Below the pieces are notes generated by a model. It saw only the letters and a program-made list of their open reading frames with translations. It ran no database searches and was not told where the DNA came from. Shown piece after piece: positions 9,870-18,753 of a DNA stretch of 64,000 nucleotides; the first letter of the stretch is position 1; every line of letters begins with the position of its first letter. The position numbers and the translations under genes were made by a program. Where the stretch lies: assembly GCA_003280055.1 (NCBI GenBank), contig QCGG01000002.1:62001-126000 (forward strand), read 5' to 3'. This DNA is from Prochlorococcus sp. AG-363-P19 (GTDB taxonomy: Bacteria; Cyanobacteriota; Cyanobacteriia; PCC-6307; Cyanobiaceae).

Positions 9870-10619
9870 TTATTTTTTATAAACCAAGTCTTCCTCTTTG
9901 GAAACGACTCTAACCATCTTTGTTACAGAAATAATCCCATCTGTGTGAGCCAAAAGAATAGCCCATGTCTGCTTGCCTGGTTTCAAAGGTGCGATCACTG
10001 ATTTAAACAATCCTCCACCATGCATTGGCGCAAGCAATATTTCAGGCTGATTATCTCCATATACCTGTTCACTTGTTAGATCAATCATGCCTGCCGCAAC
10101 AATTGCATCTCCCAAGGGGTTATCAAATAATACATCAACGTCATATCTACTACCTGTAAGAACTGAATCAGGTATTTGAAGAGTAATTGGAATTAATTCA
10201 TCCTTCCTTCTAAGAATTGACTCCTCAAATAACAATTCCTGGTCTAGAATTTTCTGGTTTAAAATTCTTAAAGCCACAATTTGTCGAGATTCAAAAGTAT
10301 AGTTTTGTTCTCTTGATTGTGTGTTGCCATTAATGAGAATCTCCAAGACAAGGCGGCCATCCTTAAGTTTTCTCGAGGATTCAAGGCTCCAACGAACATC
10401 TGGAAAACGAGTTCTCAACCTGCTATAACGAAGCGCAAGCTCAGAAGACAACTGACTGCCAAAGAAATTACTAAATTCCGGCTCTGAAGGATGATTTAAT
10501 GCTTGTTCAAGATTAGCGAGAAAGGTTGATTTCTTCTGAGCCTGTGAAGGGTTCACACCAAGAAGAACCATTAAAGGCAAAAAATACAATGCAATCAGAG
10601 CCTTTGTTAAATGTCGCAA
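9870..10619 (-). CDS. Conserved hypothetical secreted/periplasmic protein
   Basis: A 249-residue protein with a Sec-type signal peptide: basic RHLTK, a hydrophobic core [16 protein letters not shown] and a likely cleavage at SQAQ-K near residue 28. The mature part is predicted mostly beta ([49 protein letters not shown]), resembling an immunoglobulin-like or lectin-like fold. I do not recognise a named family. The start is a TTG, the only one that preserves the signal peptide; there is a stop in frame four codons upstream. It is divergent from murG, so an envelope role is a weak contextual guess. Confidence 0.7.
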   Translation of the reverse strand: MRHLTKALIALYFLPLMVLLGVNPSQAQKKSTFLANLEQALNHPSEPEFSNFFGSQLSSELALRYSRLRTRFPDVRWSLESSRKLKDGRLVLEILINGNTQSREQNYTFESRQIVALRILNQKILDQELLFEESILRRKDELIPITLQIPDSVLTGSRYDVDVLFDNPLGDAIVAAGMIDLTSEQVYGDNQPEILLAPMHGGGLFKSVIAPLKPGKQTWAILLAHTDGIISVTKMVRVVSKEEDLVYKK

Positions 10620-10667
10620 ATTAAGGTTTCATCTAATGAATACAAGTTAACCGCTATAGCGCACAAT

Positions 10668-11762
10668 ATGTCCAAAATGATGCCAAAACTCCTTATTGCA
10701 GCAAGTGGAACTGGTGGTCACATATATCCCGCCCTCGCAGTGGTAGAAGCCTTACCGGCATACTGGCAATCAACTTGGGTTGGAGTCACAGACCGACTCG
10801 AAAGCAAACTAGTCCCCGAAAAATACAAGCTAATCAAAGTTTTTGCAGGGGGATTGCAAAAAAACCTTTTTCGTAAAATTCTTAGTTTATTTCAGGTGCT
10901 CTCTGCGAGCTTGCAAATCAGTTACTTGATCAGAAAAGAAAGAATCAACGTGGTTTTTACAACGGGTGGTTATATAGCTGCTCCAGCAATTTTGGCAGCA
11001 CGAATATGTGGCATACCAATTTTATTACATGAATCTAATGCCATTCCTGGAAAAGTAACTCGTTTAATGGGAAGGCTATGTCAAGTAATAGCTACTGGAT
11101 TGCCCAATACAGCCAGGCAAATGCCAAAATATAAAACCATCTTTACTGGCACACCTGTTCGACCGGCATTTCACAAATCACAGCCTTTACCCAAATGGGT
11201 TCCTATCGGGTCAGGCCCTCTCTTAGTAGTCATTGGAGGAAGTCAAGGAGCACTGGGATTAAATAAAATGATTAGGCCAATACTTCCCTCTCTACTAGAA
11301 GCAGGTTGCAGAGTAGTTCATTTAACTGGGAGCAATGACAAGGAAGTTAATCGCATAATTCATCCAAACCTAATTGAAAAGCAATTCACCGAAGAAATCG
11401 CTGGCTTGCTGCAAAATGCAGATTTAGCAATAAGTAGAGCTGGCGCTGGAAGTCTTAGCGAGCTCTCAATTTGTGGAACTCCAAGTATCTTGGTCCCCTT
11501 CCCAGAGGCTGCTGACAAGCATCAAGACGCAAACGCCTCATGCGCCGCAGAAATTGGCGCAGCGGTGATAGTTCATCAACATCTACCCACAGAGAGCAGT
11601 CTCAAAAATACAATTTTTTATTTACTTCAATCAAGAATTTCACAAGTCAACCTGGAAACAGATCTTCTAGCAGAAATGAGTGCCCAAATGAAAAAATTAG
11701 CAGTTCGAAACTCACAAATTAAGCTCGTCGAGCTTTTAGAAAAGCTAAGTCTAATTATTTAG
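10668..11762 (+). CDS. murG: UDP-GlcNAc:undecaprenyl-PP-MurNAc-pentapeptide N-acetylglucosaminyltransferase MurG
   Basis: Last cytoplasmic, membrane-associated step of lipid II synthesis. N-terminal Rossmann motif [16 protein letters not shown] starts about eight residues from the chosen ATG (10668); [14 protein letters not shown] and the second glycine loop [13 protein letters not shown] are typical. The C-terminal UDP-GlcNAc site has [19 protein letters not shown] and [14 protein letters not shown]. The frame is open 19 codons further upstream but these overlap the divergent gene. 364 residues is the family norm. The 3' end overlaps the convergent aminotransferase gene by 12 bases. Confidence 0.96.
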   Translation: MSKMMPKLLIAASGTGGHIYPALAVVEALPAYWQSTWVGVTDRLESKLVPEKYKLIKVFAGGLQKNLFRKILSLFQVLSASLQISYLIRKERINVVFTTGGYIAAPAILAARICGIPILLHESNAIPGKVTRLMGRLCQVIATGLPNTARQMPKYKTIFTGTPVRPAFHKSQPLPKWVPIGSGPLLVVIGGSQGALGLNKMIRPILPSLLEAGCRVVHLTGSNDKEVNRIIHPNLIEKQFTEEIAGLLQNADLAISRAGAGSLSELSICGTPSILVPFPEAADKHQDANASCAAEIGAAVIVHQHLPTESSLKNTIFYLLQSRISQVNLETDLLAEMSAQMKKLAVRNSQIKLVELLEKLSLII

Positions 11763-12836
11763 ACAGATCTTTAAATTATTAACGATTCGTCGATTTCCTT
11801 TGCGCTCCTTTAAGCCTATACGCACCCAATTTTCGCCAAGGCCTAAAAAAGACCGACAATCTCTTAATAAAATCCTTCTTTGCGCCATTTTTTCAATCAC
11901 AGACAACAAAGATTTGTCTCCTTTAATAAGCAAAAAATTCGCAGTTGAAGGATGAGGAATAATACCTGACATCTCATCTAGTTGCTGATGCAGCCAATAC
12001 CCCTCCGTCTTGACCCAAGAGTGCACTTTTCTAACCCAATTCTCCAAGGACTCAATATTAGACATCAAGTGAATACCACCATCAATTGCAAAAGCATTTA
12101 AAGGCCATGGGTCGCGCCATTTCTTCCAGACTTCCAAGCGTTCAGGATGAGCAATTGCATAACCAAGTCGTAAACCTGGTAAAGCAAATAATTTTGTCAG
12201 GCTCCTTACAACAACTAAATTAGGATGATTCTCTATCAAAGGAATAACTGATTCATATTCACCGTCTGGTACTAAAGGTAAAAAAGCCTCGTCACAAATA
12301 ACAAGTTTGTAGTTTACAGCTAAATTCTCAATTGATTCTCTACTCCACAACTGTCCAGTGGGATTATGAGGATTAGTAATCCAAAGAACATCTGACTTTG
12401 GCCTTAATGGAAAACACTGTGGTCTTTGAGCAGACCAAACCTTTGGCAAAGACTCGTAACTGAAAGCTCCATGCCAACAGCGCAGAGCCCTTGAATAATC
12501 TGCAAAGCCTGGGGAAGGCAAGGAACTTAACCCTAAGCAAGAAGCGTCTCGAGCAACCCAATTAAATAACTCAGCGGCACCATTACCTGGGAACACCATG
12601 TCTGGGTTAACCTTATGCCAATGGGCAATCGATTCTCTCAACTCAAGATGATCTCTATCGGGATAAATATTCAACACACCACTATCAAGCGACTTAATCA
12701 AACATCGTCTTAATGAGTTATTAATCGGAAAAGGTACTAACGATGAACTTGCGTCTAAAATTTGATCAGGCCTACATCCCAATCTTTTAGCCTCATTCAA
12801 AAGGTTGCCACCATGTAATTGAATTTCTTGGCTCAT
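11751..12836 (-). CDS. cobC: PLP-dependent aminotransferase-like enzyme, CobC/CobD (L-threonine-phosphate decarboxylase) type
   Basis: Fold-type I PLP enzyme, 361 residues. HGGN near the N-terminus and [10 protein letters not shown] correspond to the family's opening (HGGN...D.S...NP). NPHNPTG lies at 155-161, the cofactor Asp at 182 (CDEAF), and the Schiff-base Lys at 215 in [16 protein letters not shown], with a terminal Arg in WVRIGLK. This set matches CobD/CobC, which makes (R)-1-amino-2-propanol phosphate for the cobamide nucleotide loop, rather than HisC. Marine cyanobacteria make pseudocobalamin, so an exact substrate is not certain. It is convergent with murG and sits 68 bases downstream of pyrD on the same strand. 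Confidence 0.8.
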   Translation of the reverse strand: MSQEIQLHGGNLLNEAKRLGCRPDQILDASSSLVPFPINNSLRRCLIKSLDSGVLNIYPDRDHLELRESIAHWHKVNPDMVFPGNGAAELFNWVARDASCLGLSSLPSPGFADYSRALRCWHGAFSYESLPKVWSAQRPQCFPLRPKSDVLWITNPHNPTGQLWSRESIENLAVNYKLVICDEAFLPLVPDGEYESVIPLIENHPNLVVVRSLTKLFALPGLRLGYAIAHPERLEVWKKWRDPWPLNAFAIDGGIHLMSNIESLENWVRKVHSWVKTEGYWLHQQLDEMSGIIPHPSTANFLLIKGDKSLLSVIEKMAQRRILLRDCRSFLGLGENWVRIGLKERKGNRRIVNNLKICLNN

Positions 12837-12904
12837 AAATTCAGCTCAAACATTTTCATATCATTGAATGAAATAAGGACTGAACACTAGAAATACATTT
12901 TCAA

Positions 12905-14083
12905 CTACGCCCACGGAACCTCACTACCTACTGCTTCAGAGACATTGCTAAAACCATATCTATCAAGTTGTCTTACTATTCCCTCTAAAATTGTTGGGAC
13001 CAAGTCAGGCCCTTGAAAAATCCAACCTGTATAAAGTTGCAAAAGAGAAGCACCTGCAGCAATGCGGTTCCACGCATCTTTCGGTGAGTCAATACCACCC
13101 ACACCAATGAGAGGTAATGACGGTCCTGCACTAACTCTTAGTCGACGTATCACTTCCAAAGCCCTGTCACAAAGAGGGGAACCACTAAGACCACCAGATT
13201 CTTCTTGGAGTGTTTTTCCAGTCTGCCTGAGCACCCTATTCTCTAATCCAAGCCTATCCAGGCTCGTGTTGACGGCGATAATTGCTGCAAGACCCACCTC
13301 ATTGGCTAATCGAGCCAATTCATCTATTTGAGTATTGTTCAAGTCTGGAGCAATTTTGACTAATAAAGGAGGACAGCCATCTACACCACGCAGCCGTTCA
13401 ACTAAATGCCGCAATTGATTCGGTTCCTGAAGATCTCTTAATCCAGGCGTATTCGGAGAACTTACATTGATCACGACATAGTCGGCAAATGGAATGATCA
13501 ATTCGAGAGATGCAACATAATCATCTGAGGCATGCTCTAAAGGCGTGATTCGTGATTTTCCCAGATTGATTCCCAATGGAAACAATCTTTGTCCGGGCGG
13601 AGGCATTAACTGTCTTTCAAGTGTTCTGCAGAGCGCTTGAGCCCCTTTGTTATTAAAACCCATGCGATTTAATGCTGCCTTTTCATCCGCCAATCGAAAT
13701 AACCGAGGGCGTGGATTACCTTCCTGAGATTTAAAAGTAACGGTGCCGATCTCAGCAAAACCAAAACCAAACCGATCCCAAATAGAAGCTGCAACGCCGT
13801 TCTTATCAAAACCAGCAGCTAGACCTAAAGGATTAGGAAAAGAACATCCAAAAAGGCTTTGTTGAAGTCGCAAATCTCGACGCTGCAAATCTCTTGCAAC
13901 CTTCGACAAAGTTCTCGACAATAAAGGCCAATTTTTTAGAAGTGAAGCCTGCCCCAAGGCAATCAATGCAGCTTGAGACATTTGTTCAGCATCTAAGCCT
14001 TCGTCATTCTTTAAATAATGGCTGAACCATCGTTGATATAGGTGACCGGTTGCACTCAAATTTAACTGTGATTTTTCACTCAT
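12905..14083 (-). CDS. pyrD: Dihydroorotate dehydrogenase, class 2 (quinone-dependent)
   Basis: Fourth step of pyrimidine synthesis, oxidising dihydroorotate with electrons passed to quinone. 392 residues with an N-terminal helical extension (about 75 residues) that marks the membrane-associated class 2 enzymes. Motifs: [37 protein letters not shown] split over two elements, the catalytic Ser in [14 protein letters not shown], and the FMN phosphate site [13 protein letters not shown] with [10 protein letters not shown]. The start overlaps the end of rnhA by 8 bases, suggesting co-transcription. Confidence 0.96.
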   Translation of the reverse strand: MSEKSQLNLSATGHLYQRWFSHYLKNDEGLDAEQMSQAALIALGQASLLKNWPLLSRTLSKVARDLQRRDLRLQQSLFGCSFPNPLGLAAGFDKNGVAASIWDRFGFGFAEIGTVTFKSQEGNPRPRLFRLADEKAALNRMGFNNKGAQALCRTLERQLMPPPGQRLFPLGINLGKSRITPLEHASDDYVASLELIIPFADYVVINVSSPNTPGLRDLQEPNQLRHLVERLRGVDGCPPLLVKIAPDLNNTQIDELARLANEVGLAAIIAVNTSLDRLGLENRVLRQTGKTLQEESGGLSGSPLCDRALEVIRRLRVSAGPSLPLIGVGGIDSPKDAWNRIAAGASLLQLYTGWIFQGPDLVPTILEGIVRQLDRYGFSNVSEAVGSEVPWA

Positions 14084-14861
14084 TAAAACAATCCTCTGGT
14101 GAAATGATCTTTTCCAAATTTCTATGTAAACGCCAGTTGTTATCTCCTACAGGCTCTACAAGCCAATCTCTCCATAACCATGGCTTAACAAGCTTACGAA
14201 GCTTCTCAACAGGTTGATCAACTAATTGAGCTAACTCCTCAAGGGTCAGAATATATGCACCTTTAGCAAAATGATCTGCTATCTCAAGCCTTGTCAAAAC
14301 CTTTTGCAAAGGACTAGGAGTAAGATCAAAAATATCTGGATTTTCAATAGTTTGTTTAGTAGGAAGTGAATTACCTTTACGACAGTTGGTCTTAGTTAAA
14401 TTGATAGAAATACCTTTAGAAAAACTAACAGCAATTTGATCAACACGGTCGTTGTCGTGATCGCCACTATGACCTTTTACATACTCAAAAGGAACCTGAA
14501 CTAAGCGAGCATGATCCAGAGCTAACCACAAATCTTTGTTGATTACAGGTTTTCTAGAAGAAGTACGCCATCCATTCTTCTTCCAAGTTGTCATCCATTT
14601 CGTAAAACCATCAATCAAATATTTACTATCAGTTCGAATTGTTAAATCCGAATGAAATGAAAGTAATCTCAATCGCTTTAAAGCCTCTAGTCCTGCTTGT
14701 AATTCCATTCGATTATTAGTCGTTGAAGCGACATGTGCTCCAAACTCCTCCACACTCCCATCTTCAAAACGTAATAACACTGCCCAACCTCCAGGGCCTG
14801 GATTCCCGCTGCAAGCTCCATCAGTTGCAGCAGCTATAACTTTTCGCTTTTGCTCAGTCAT
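14076..14861 (-). CDS. rnhA: Ribonuclease HI with extra C-terminal domain
   Basis: Type 1 RNase H cleaving the RNA strand of RNA-DNA hybrids. The catalytic carboxylates are visible: Asp14 ([15 protein letters not shown]), Glu53 (NNRMEL), Asp78 ([10 protein letters not shown]) and Asp141 (NDRVDQIA), with KGHSGD at 129-134. The enzyme core ends near residue 150, yet the protein continues to 261. The last ~80 residues ([16 protein letters not shown]..., [20 protein letters not shown], a final basic aromatic strand) look like a small winged-helix or nucleic-acid-binding unit. It overlaps pyrD by 8 bases. Confidence 0.95.
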   Translation of the reverse strand: MTEQKRKVIAAATDGACSGNPGPGGWAVLLRFEDGSVEEFGAHVASTTNNRMELQAGLEALKRLRLLSFHSDLTIRTDSKYLIDGFTKWMTTWKKNGWRTSSRKPVINKDLWLALDHARLVQVPFEYVKGHSGDHDNDRVDQIAVSFSKGISINLTKTNCRKGNSLPTKQTIENPDIFDLTPSPLQKVLTRLEIADHFAKGAYILTLEELAQLVDQPVEKLRKLVKPWLWRDWLVEPVGDNNWRLHRNLEKIISPEDCFNE

Positions 14862-15039
14862 TCATTGACTATCTTAATTTCATTGATGATTAATACTGCA
14901 AGCTTAATTAGAAGAAATACAAACTCTTCTTCTCAGCCTTTCAATAGATATCTTTGTCTAGGACAGTTCAAATAGCGCCACTTTGACAATGAGAGAAAGC
15001 TTACAGAGACGATATCTTGATTTATGTGTGAGGGGTGAG

Positions 15040-15120
15040 GAATTATCCCAGGGTCGAAACAAGGAAAGACTCCTGTGAATTTCCACCTAAAAAACCCTGC
15101 CTGTAGGCAGGGTTTTTTTG
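15040..15120 (+). ncRNA. Candidate small RNA of the cyanobacterial Yfr2-type, ending in a strong terminator
   Basis: Plus-strand sequence between the convergent ends of rplL and rnhA. It contains GGGTCGAAACAAGGAAAG, a GGAAA/TTTCC hairpin (15063-15067 with 15080-15084) and then an A-rich link into a perfect terminator hairpin with seven T. The unpaired GAAACA element near a GGAAA stem recalls the Yfr2 (Cyano-1) family of abundant picocyanobacterial RNAs; this is from memory of the family's style and not an alignment. The 5' end is unclear: no good -10/-35 pair was found and the boundary is approximate. The same bases are also partly within a 29-codon ORF (14989-15078). Confidence 0.45.
15089..15119. 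terminator. Bidirectional rho-independent terminator
   Basis: CCCTGCC at 15095-15101, loop TGTA, GGCAGGG at 15106-15112, flanked by six A on the left (15089-15094) and seven T on the right (15113-15119). It can stop plus-strand transcription of the candidate small RNA and, on the minus strand, the ribosomal operon ending with rplL. Confidence 0.85.
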
Positions 15121-15209
15121 TAAATTAATAAATAAAGAAGCTAACTAAAATTGGCCGGTAACTGATTACTTATCCACAAAGGGAAAACCAATCGGAAAGT
15201 CTCAAGAAA

Positions 15210-15602
15210 TCATTTAAGAGTAACTTTCCCACCAGCCTCTTCAATAGCCTTTTTAACAGTTTCGGCCTCATCTTTAGCAACTCCCTCTTTAACAACCTTT
15301 GGAGCTGCCTCAACCATAGCCTTCGCATCGCCAAGGCCAAGTCCTGTAGCTTCTCTGACCGCTTTCAATACCTTGATCTTGGCTGAAGCTTCAAAGCTTT
15401 CAAGTACAACATCAAATTCGGTCTTCTCTTCTTCAGCTTCGCCAGCAGCAGCGCCGGCAGCTCCTGGTGCAGCCATAACAACACCAGCCGAAGCGGCAGC
15501 TGAGACTCCAAAAGCATCCTCAATTTGCTTGACAAGCTCGGAAGCCTCCAACAAAGAGAGAGCCTTTAAAGACTCAAGGATTTCATCAGTTTTTGCAGAC
15601 AT
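15210..15602 (-). CDS. rplL: 50S ribosomal protein L7/L12
   Basis: Acidic stalk protein of 130 residues that recruits translation factors. N-terminal dimerisation helix ([20 protein letters not shown]), an Ala/Gly-rich flexible hinge around residues 36-58, and the C-terminal domain ending in [14 protein letters not shown]. Conserved [18 protein letters not shown] is intact. Last gene of the operon; 49 bases separate it from rplJ and the terminator at 15089-15119 follows about 90 bases downstream. Confidence 0.98.
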   Translation of the reverse strand: MSAKTDEILESLKALSLLEASELVKQIEDAFGVSAAASAGVVMAAPGAAGAAAGEAEEEKTEFDVVLESFEASAKIKVLKAVREATGLGLGDAKAMVEAAPKVVKEGVAKDEAETVKKAIEEAGGKVTLK

Positions 15603-15651
15603 GATTGGGATTCAGCAACAGATCAAAATGGGAAATTAAAGTCGAAAATTA

Positions 15652-16179
15652 CTAGCTATCGCCGCTTTCGGCATGCTGGTTAATGGTCCTCGCAAGGCCA
15701 GAGGGAACCTCGTTAATACCAACTGCAACTTTGGTCGCAAGAGCATTAATTGCACCAGCTATTTGAGCCATCAATGCCTCCTTAGAAGGCAGATTCCCAA
15801 TAGCCTTAATTTCATCTTGAGAAAGAAGCTTGCCTTCAAACAAACCTCCTTTTGTCTCAGATTTCTTGGTGTCCTTTTGAAAAGCTTGTACAGCCTTAAC
15901 TGCACCGCCTACATCACCTTTAACAAGGACAAAAGCATTAGTGCCTTTCAATAAGGATTCGAGATTTGACCAAGCACTGTTTCCATCAATAGCTCGACGC
16001 ATCAAGGTGTTTTTTGTCACCTTGCATACACCGCTCTTAGCCTGCAAACGATTTCGCAGGTCAGAAATTTCCTTAATAGAAAGTCCTTGATAATCAAGAA
16101 CAAGTGCTAGTTCAGCCTCATCGAGGAGTCCTTTTAACTCTTCGACAATCTGTTGCTTGCTCTCCAGAGTGCGGCCCAT
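15652..16179 (-). CDS. rplJ: 50S ribosomal protein L10
   Basis: Base of the L7/L12 stalk. The family start [19 protein letters not shown] is at the ATG 16179 (175 residues); 12 codons further upstream are open from 16215 but fall in the leader and do not look like L10. Other typical parts are [19 protein letters not shown] and [10 protein letters not shown]; the C-terminal helix binds L12 dimers. Preceded by a structured leader (16270-16395) that should give autoregulation. Confidence 0.97.
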   Translation of the reverse strand: MGRTLESKQQIVEELKGLLDEAELALVLDYQGLSIKEISDLRNRLQAKSGVCKVTKNTLMRRAIDGNSAWSNLESLLKGTNAFVLVKGDVGGAVKAVQAFQKDTKKSETKGGLFEGKLLSQDEIKAIGNLPSKEALMAQIAGAINALATKVAVGINEVPSGLARTINQHAESGDS

Positions 16180-16269
16180 AGGATTTGGATCGAGTCGGGT
16201 GAACAAGCTGGACATGCGACCGGAGCTCTGCTCCTTTTAGGAACGAGGCCGCATAGGATCCAATCCAAA

Positions 16270-16395
16270 GGGAAAAAACCTTAGCGTTCGCCTCGGCAGG
16301 GATTGCAAAATCAAATTGATGTCAAAATCAATTAAAGATCATTACCTGCTGTCTTTGGCCGGGAGCACGCCCGTTGGCTTTCGCCAGACATAAAC
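16270..16395 (-). promoter_or_regulatory. Ribosomal L10 leader (rplJ-rplL autoregulatory RNA)
   Basis: Between the rplA stop and rplJ start. Read on the minus strand, the RNA contains AAAGACAGCAGGTAATGATC and, downstream, ATCCCTGCCGAGGCGAACGC, whose GCAGG and CCTGC parts pair. GACAGCAGG together with CTGCCGAGG is the hallmark of the L10 leader bound by L10(L12)4. The 5' part also folds as a GC-rich stem near 16351-16388 (GGCGAAAGCC and GGGCGTGCTCCC). Boundaries are approximate. Confidence 0.75.
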
Positions 16396-16409
16396 ATACA
16401 ACACAGGGG

Positions 16410-17117
16410 TCAATTATCTTGCTGCATATCTTGCAAAGCCGTGACATCAACTTCTACTGAAGGCCCCATGGTAGAAGTTAAATAAAGACTTTTCCAATAA
16501 CGTCCCTTTGCACCGCTTGGCTTATTTCGATCAATAGACGCCTGCAAAGTCTTGAGGTTTTCGAGCAAGGCCTCTGCTTTAAAACTTGCCTTGCCAAACC
16601 GAACATGAACAATCCCTGCTCGATCAGCACGAAATTCCAACTTTCCCGCTTTGAACTCATTAATTGCCGCCTTCAAGTCACTTGTGACAGTTCCAGCCTT
16701 AGGATTTGGCATTAGACCACGGGGGCCTAAAACCCGGCCCAACTTTGCCACCTTTGGCATCATGTCTGGAGTAGCAATAAGAAGATCAAAATCCATCGAA
16801 CCCTTGGCAATTGTCTCAACTAACTCATCTTCTCCAGCAAGATCTGCTCCTGCAGATTTTGCTTCAGAAACCTTTTCACCTTTAGCAATTACAGCAATCC
16901 GGACAGTTTGACCAGTGCCATTAGGCAATGCAACTGTCGTTCTCAATTGCTGATCGGTATATTTAGGATCAATACCGAGACGAGCATGAACCTCCATTGT
17001 CTCATCAAATTTTGCTGTCGCATTCTCCTTGACAAGCTGTATTGCTTCTAGAGGTAAGTAAGCGCGAGATTCGACCTTTGAAGCAAGACTGCCAAACCTC
17101 TTAGATAGTTTTTTCAT
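16410..17117 (-). CDS. rplA: 50S ribosomal protein L1
   Basis: L1 stalk protein of 235 residues that helps release deacylated tRNA and can repress its own operon. Typical features: [20 protein letters not shown], the RNA-binding [33 protein letters not shown], and [17 protein letters not shown]-like ending ([13 protein letters not shown]). ATG at 17117, 88 bases after rplK. Confidence 0.98.
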   Translation of the reverse strand: MKKLSKRFGSLASKVESRAYLPLEAIQLVKENATAKFDETMEVHARLGIDPKYTDQQLRTTVALPNGTGQTVRIAVIAKGEKVSEAKSAGADLAGEDELVETIAKGSMDFDLLIATPDMMPKVAKLGRVLGPRGLMPNPKAGTVTSDLKAAINEFKAGKLEFRADRAGIVHVRFGKASFKAEALLENLKTLQASIDRNKPSGAKGRYWKSLYLTSTMGPSVEVDVTALQDMQQDN

Positions 17118-17205
17118 AAAGAAAAGGGGTCATGACGGCAAAATATTTGCCTCCCCCAGGAATTAACACCTTCAAGATTACCCCTAAGAGGGCCATCAAG
17201 GGTTT

Positions 17206-17631
17206 TTAATCGCTGATAGAAACTCCCATATTGCGAGCAGTACCTTCAATGACACGCATCGCGGATTCAACGCTACTGCAATTGAGATCAGGAAGTTTGG
17301 TCTTAGCGATCTCCTCCAACTGAGCACGAGTAATTGTGCCAGACTTTCCTTTTGCAGATTCACCAGAGCCTTTCTGAATACCAGCAGCTTTAGTAATTAG
17401 AACCGATGCAGGGGGAGTCTTTGTAATGAAGGTAAAGCTTCTATCTTCAAAGACAGAAATTTCAACGGGGATTACAAAACCAGCTTTGTCTTGAGTACGA
17501 GCGTTGTACTCCTTACAGAAAGCCATGATATTGACCCCGTGCTGACCGAGGGCAGGACCCACCGGCGGTGCAGGGTTAGCTTTGCCGGCCTGAAGGGCCA
17601 ACTTGATCAGAGCTACTACTTTCTTTGCCAT
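17206..17631 (-). CDS. rplK: 50S ribosomal protein L11
   Basis: 141-residue protein of the GTPase-associated centre. Contains [55 protein letters not shown] and the C-terminal 23S-binding domain ending in [13 protein letters not shown]. Start ATG at 17631. Separated from nusG by 113 bases that hold a GC-rich hairpin (17711-17738). Confidence 0.98.
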   Translation of the reverse strand: MAKKVVALIKLALQAGKANPAPPVGPALGQHGVNIMAFCKEYNARTQDKAGFVIPVEISVFEDRSFTFITKTPPASVLITKAAGIQKGSGESAKGKSGTITRAQLEEIAKTKLPDLNCSSVESAMRVIEGTARNMGVSISD

Positions 17632-17710
17632 CAGCTAGCGGAGTTAGACAATTGCGGATACCTGTCAAAAGACAAGATGCAGCGAGGATAAGTAGTTGAC
17701 AATACCTCTA

Positions 17711-17738
17711 AGGCCGGCCCTCCGCAGGGAGACGGCCT
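17711..17738 (-). promoter_or_regulatory. GC-rich hairpin in the nusG-rplK intergenic region
   Basis: AGGCCG at 17711-17716 pairs with CGGCCT at 17733-17738, and the interior CTCC (17720-17723) with GGAG (17728-17731). There is no T-run on either side, so it is not a standard terminator. Placed 80 bases upstream of rplK, it could be an mRNA processing site, an attenuator or a ribosomal-protein binding site. Function is inferred only from position. Confidence 0.5.
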
Positions 17739-17744
17739 AAAACA

Positions 17745-18380
17745 TTAATTCTGTTTGCTTATTTGAGAAAACTCAAGTTCTACAGGGGTTTCTCTACCAA
17801 AAATAGAAAGTAAGGCTTTGAGCTTATTTCGCTCACCAGAAACTTCGATAACTTCGCCCTGAAAATCTTTAAAAGGACCACCAGTAACTAAGATCTGATC
17901 CCCTTCTTCAAGATCTAATTTTACAACAGTCTTCTTCTCAGCTGCTCGCTTAAATATTCGATCAACCTCTTGTCGGCTCAAAGGACGAGGTTTTATATGA
18001 CCCCTAGCTTTTCCTGTCGCACGCCTATCCTCAGCACCTACAAAATTAATAACGTTTGGAGTACTCCGTACTGCCATCATCGTATCTTCGTCCAAAACCA
18101 TTCGAACTAAAACATATCCTGGAAAAACCTTTTCCTCAGTTGACTGGCGACTGCCATCTTTTTTCAATTTAACTGCTGGAGTTTGAGGAATTTCTATCTC
18201 TAGGATTCGATTACTCACCCCAAGCGTTAAAGCCCTTTGTTCAAGAGTTGCTTTCACTTTCTTCTCGCAACTTGATGCCACTTGTATTGCGTACCAACGT
18301 GCAACACTTGTTTTCGCAACCGAAACAGTTTCAAGATCTATATCAGATCCTTCTTGAGATTTGTTATCGAACTCGGACAC
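17745..18380 (-). CDS. nusG: Transcription termination/antitermination protein NusG
   Basis: NGN domain begins at ARWYAIQVASSCEKKV and includes FPGYVLVRM and RSTPNVINFVG; the C-terminal KOW domain is EEGDQILVTGGPFKDFQGEV. NusG binds RNA polymerase and links it to Rho or ribosomal S10. Start uncertain: GTG at 18380 gives a 211-residue protein with an acidic N-terminal tail as in other picocyanobacterial NusG; the frame is also open to a TTG at 18437 that overlaps the secE stop by four bases, which would give 230 residues. I prefer the GTG because the extra 19 residues are basic and aromatic and look untranslated. Confidence 0.92.
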   Translation of the reverse strand: MSEFDNKSQEGSDIDLETVSVAKTSVARWYAIQVASSCEKKVKATLEQRALTLGVSNRILEIEIPQTPAVKLKKDGSRQSTEEKVFPGYVLVRMVLDEDTMMAVRSTPNVINFVGAEDRRATGKARGHIKPRPLSRQEVDRIFKRAAEKKTVVKLDLEEGDQILVTGGPFKDFQGEVIEVSGERNKLKALLSIFGRETPVELEFSQISKQN

Positions 18381-18433
18381 GTGAGAAAAAGATGTAGAAA
18401 AATGGCCTTTAAAGTAAAGACCAACTTGTTTTT

Positions 18434-18673
18434 TCAACGAAAAATTTGGGAAGCACCCCAGCCGTAAAAACGACTTACAGCAGCAATGGATGCAGCCGAA
18501 AGACTGACCATCAAAATTACTGCAATGGATTCGCTGAATAACTGTTGTCGGCTAGGCCAGACAACCAACTTCAACTCTTCATAAGTAGCAGCAAAAAAAC
18601 CACGCTTAGGAGCTGAAGTCGCCTCTGATGGTGAGCTCTCGTCTGAAATTTCCTCTGAAGATGGACTAGTCAC
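18434..18673 (-). CDS. secE: Preprotein translocase subunit SecE
   Basis: 79 residues with one C-terminal membrane span (AVILMVSLSAASIAAVSRFYG), preceded by the SecE amphipathic helix ending in the conserved EELKLVVWPSRQQ. The N-terminal 25 residues are Ser/Glu-rich and disordered. SecE holds together SecY in the Sec translocon. It starts the secE-nusG-rplK-rplA-rplJ-rplL operon, the normal bacterial order. Confidence 0.95.
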   Translation of the reverse strand: MTSPSSEEISDESSPSEATSAPKRGFFAATYEELKLVVWPSRQQLFSESIAVILMVSLSAASIAAVSRFYGWGASQIFR

Positions 18674-18753
18674 GAAGCTAAACCCAGAAGCTAATGCCAG
18701 TTTTAATAAAAACTCGGCAAAATAAGGATTTACTTTACCGGATTCTGGTTGAC

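Noticed and set aside
18674-18753. tRNA gene between clpB and secE, as in some bacteria
   Set aside because: No cloverleaf or TTCGA loop could be drawn in these 80 bases.
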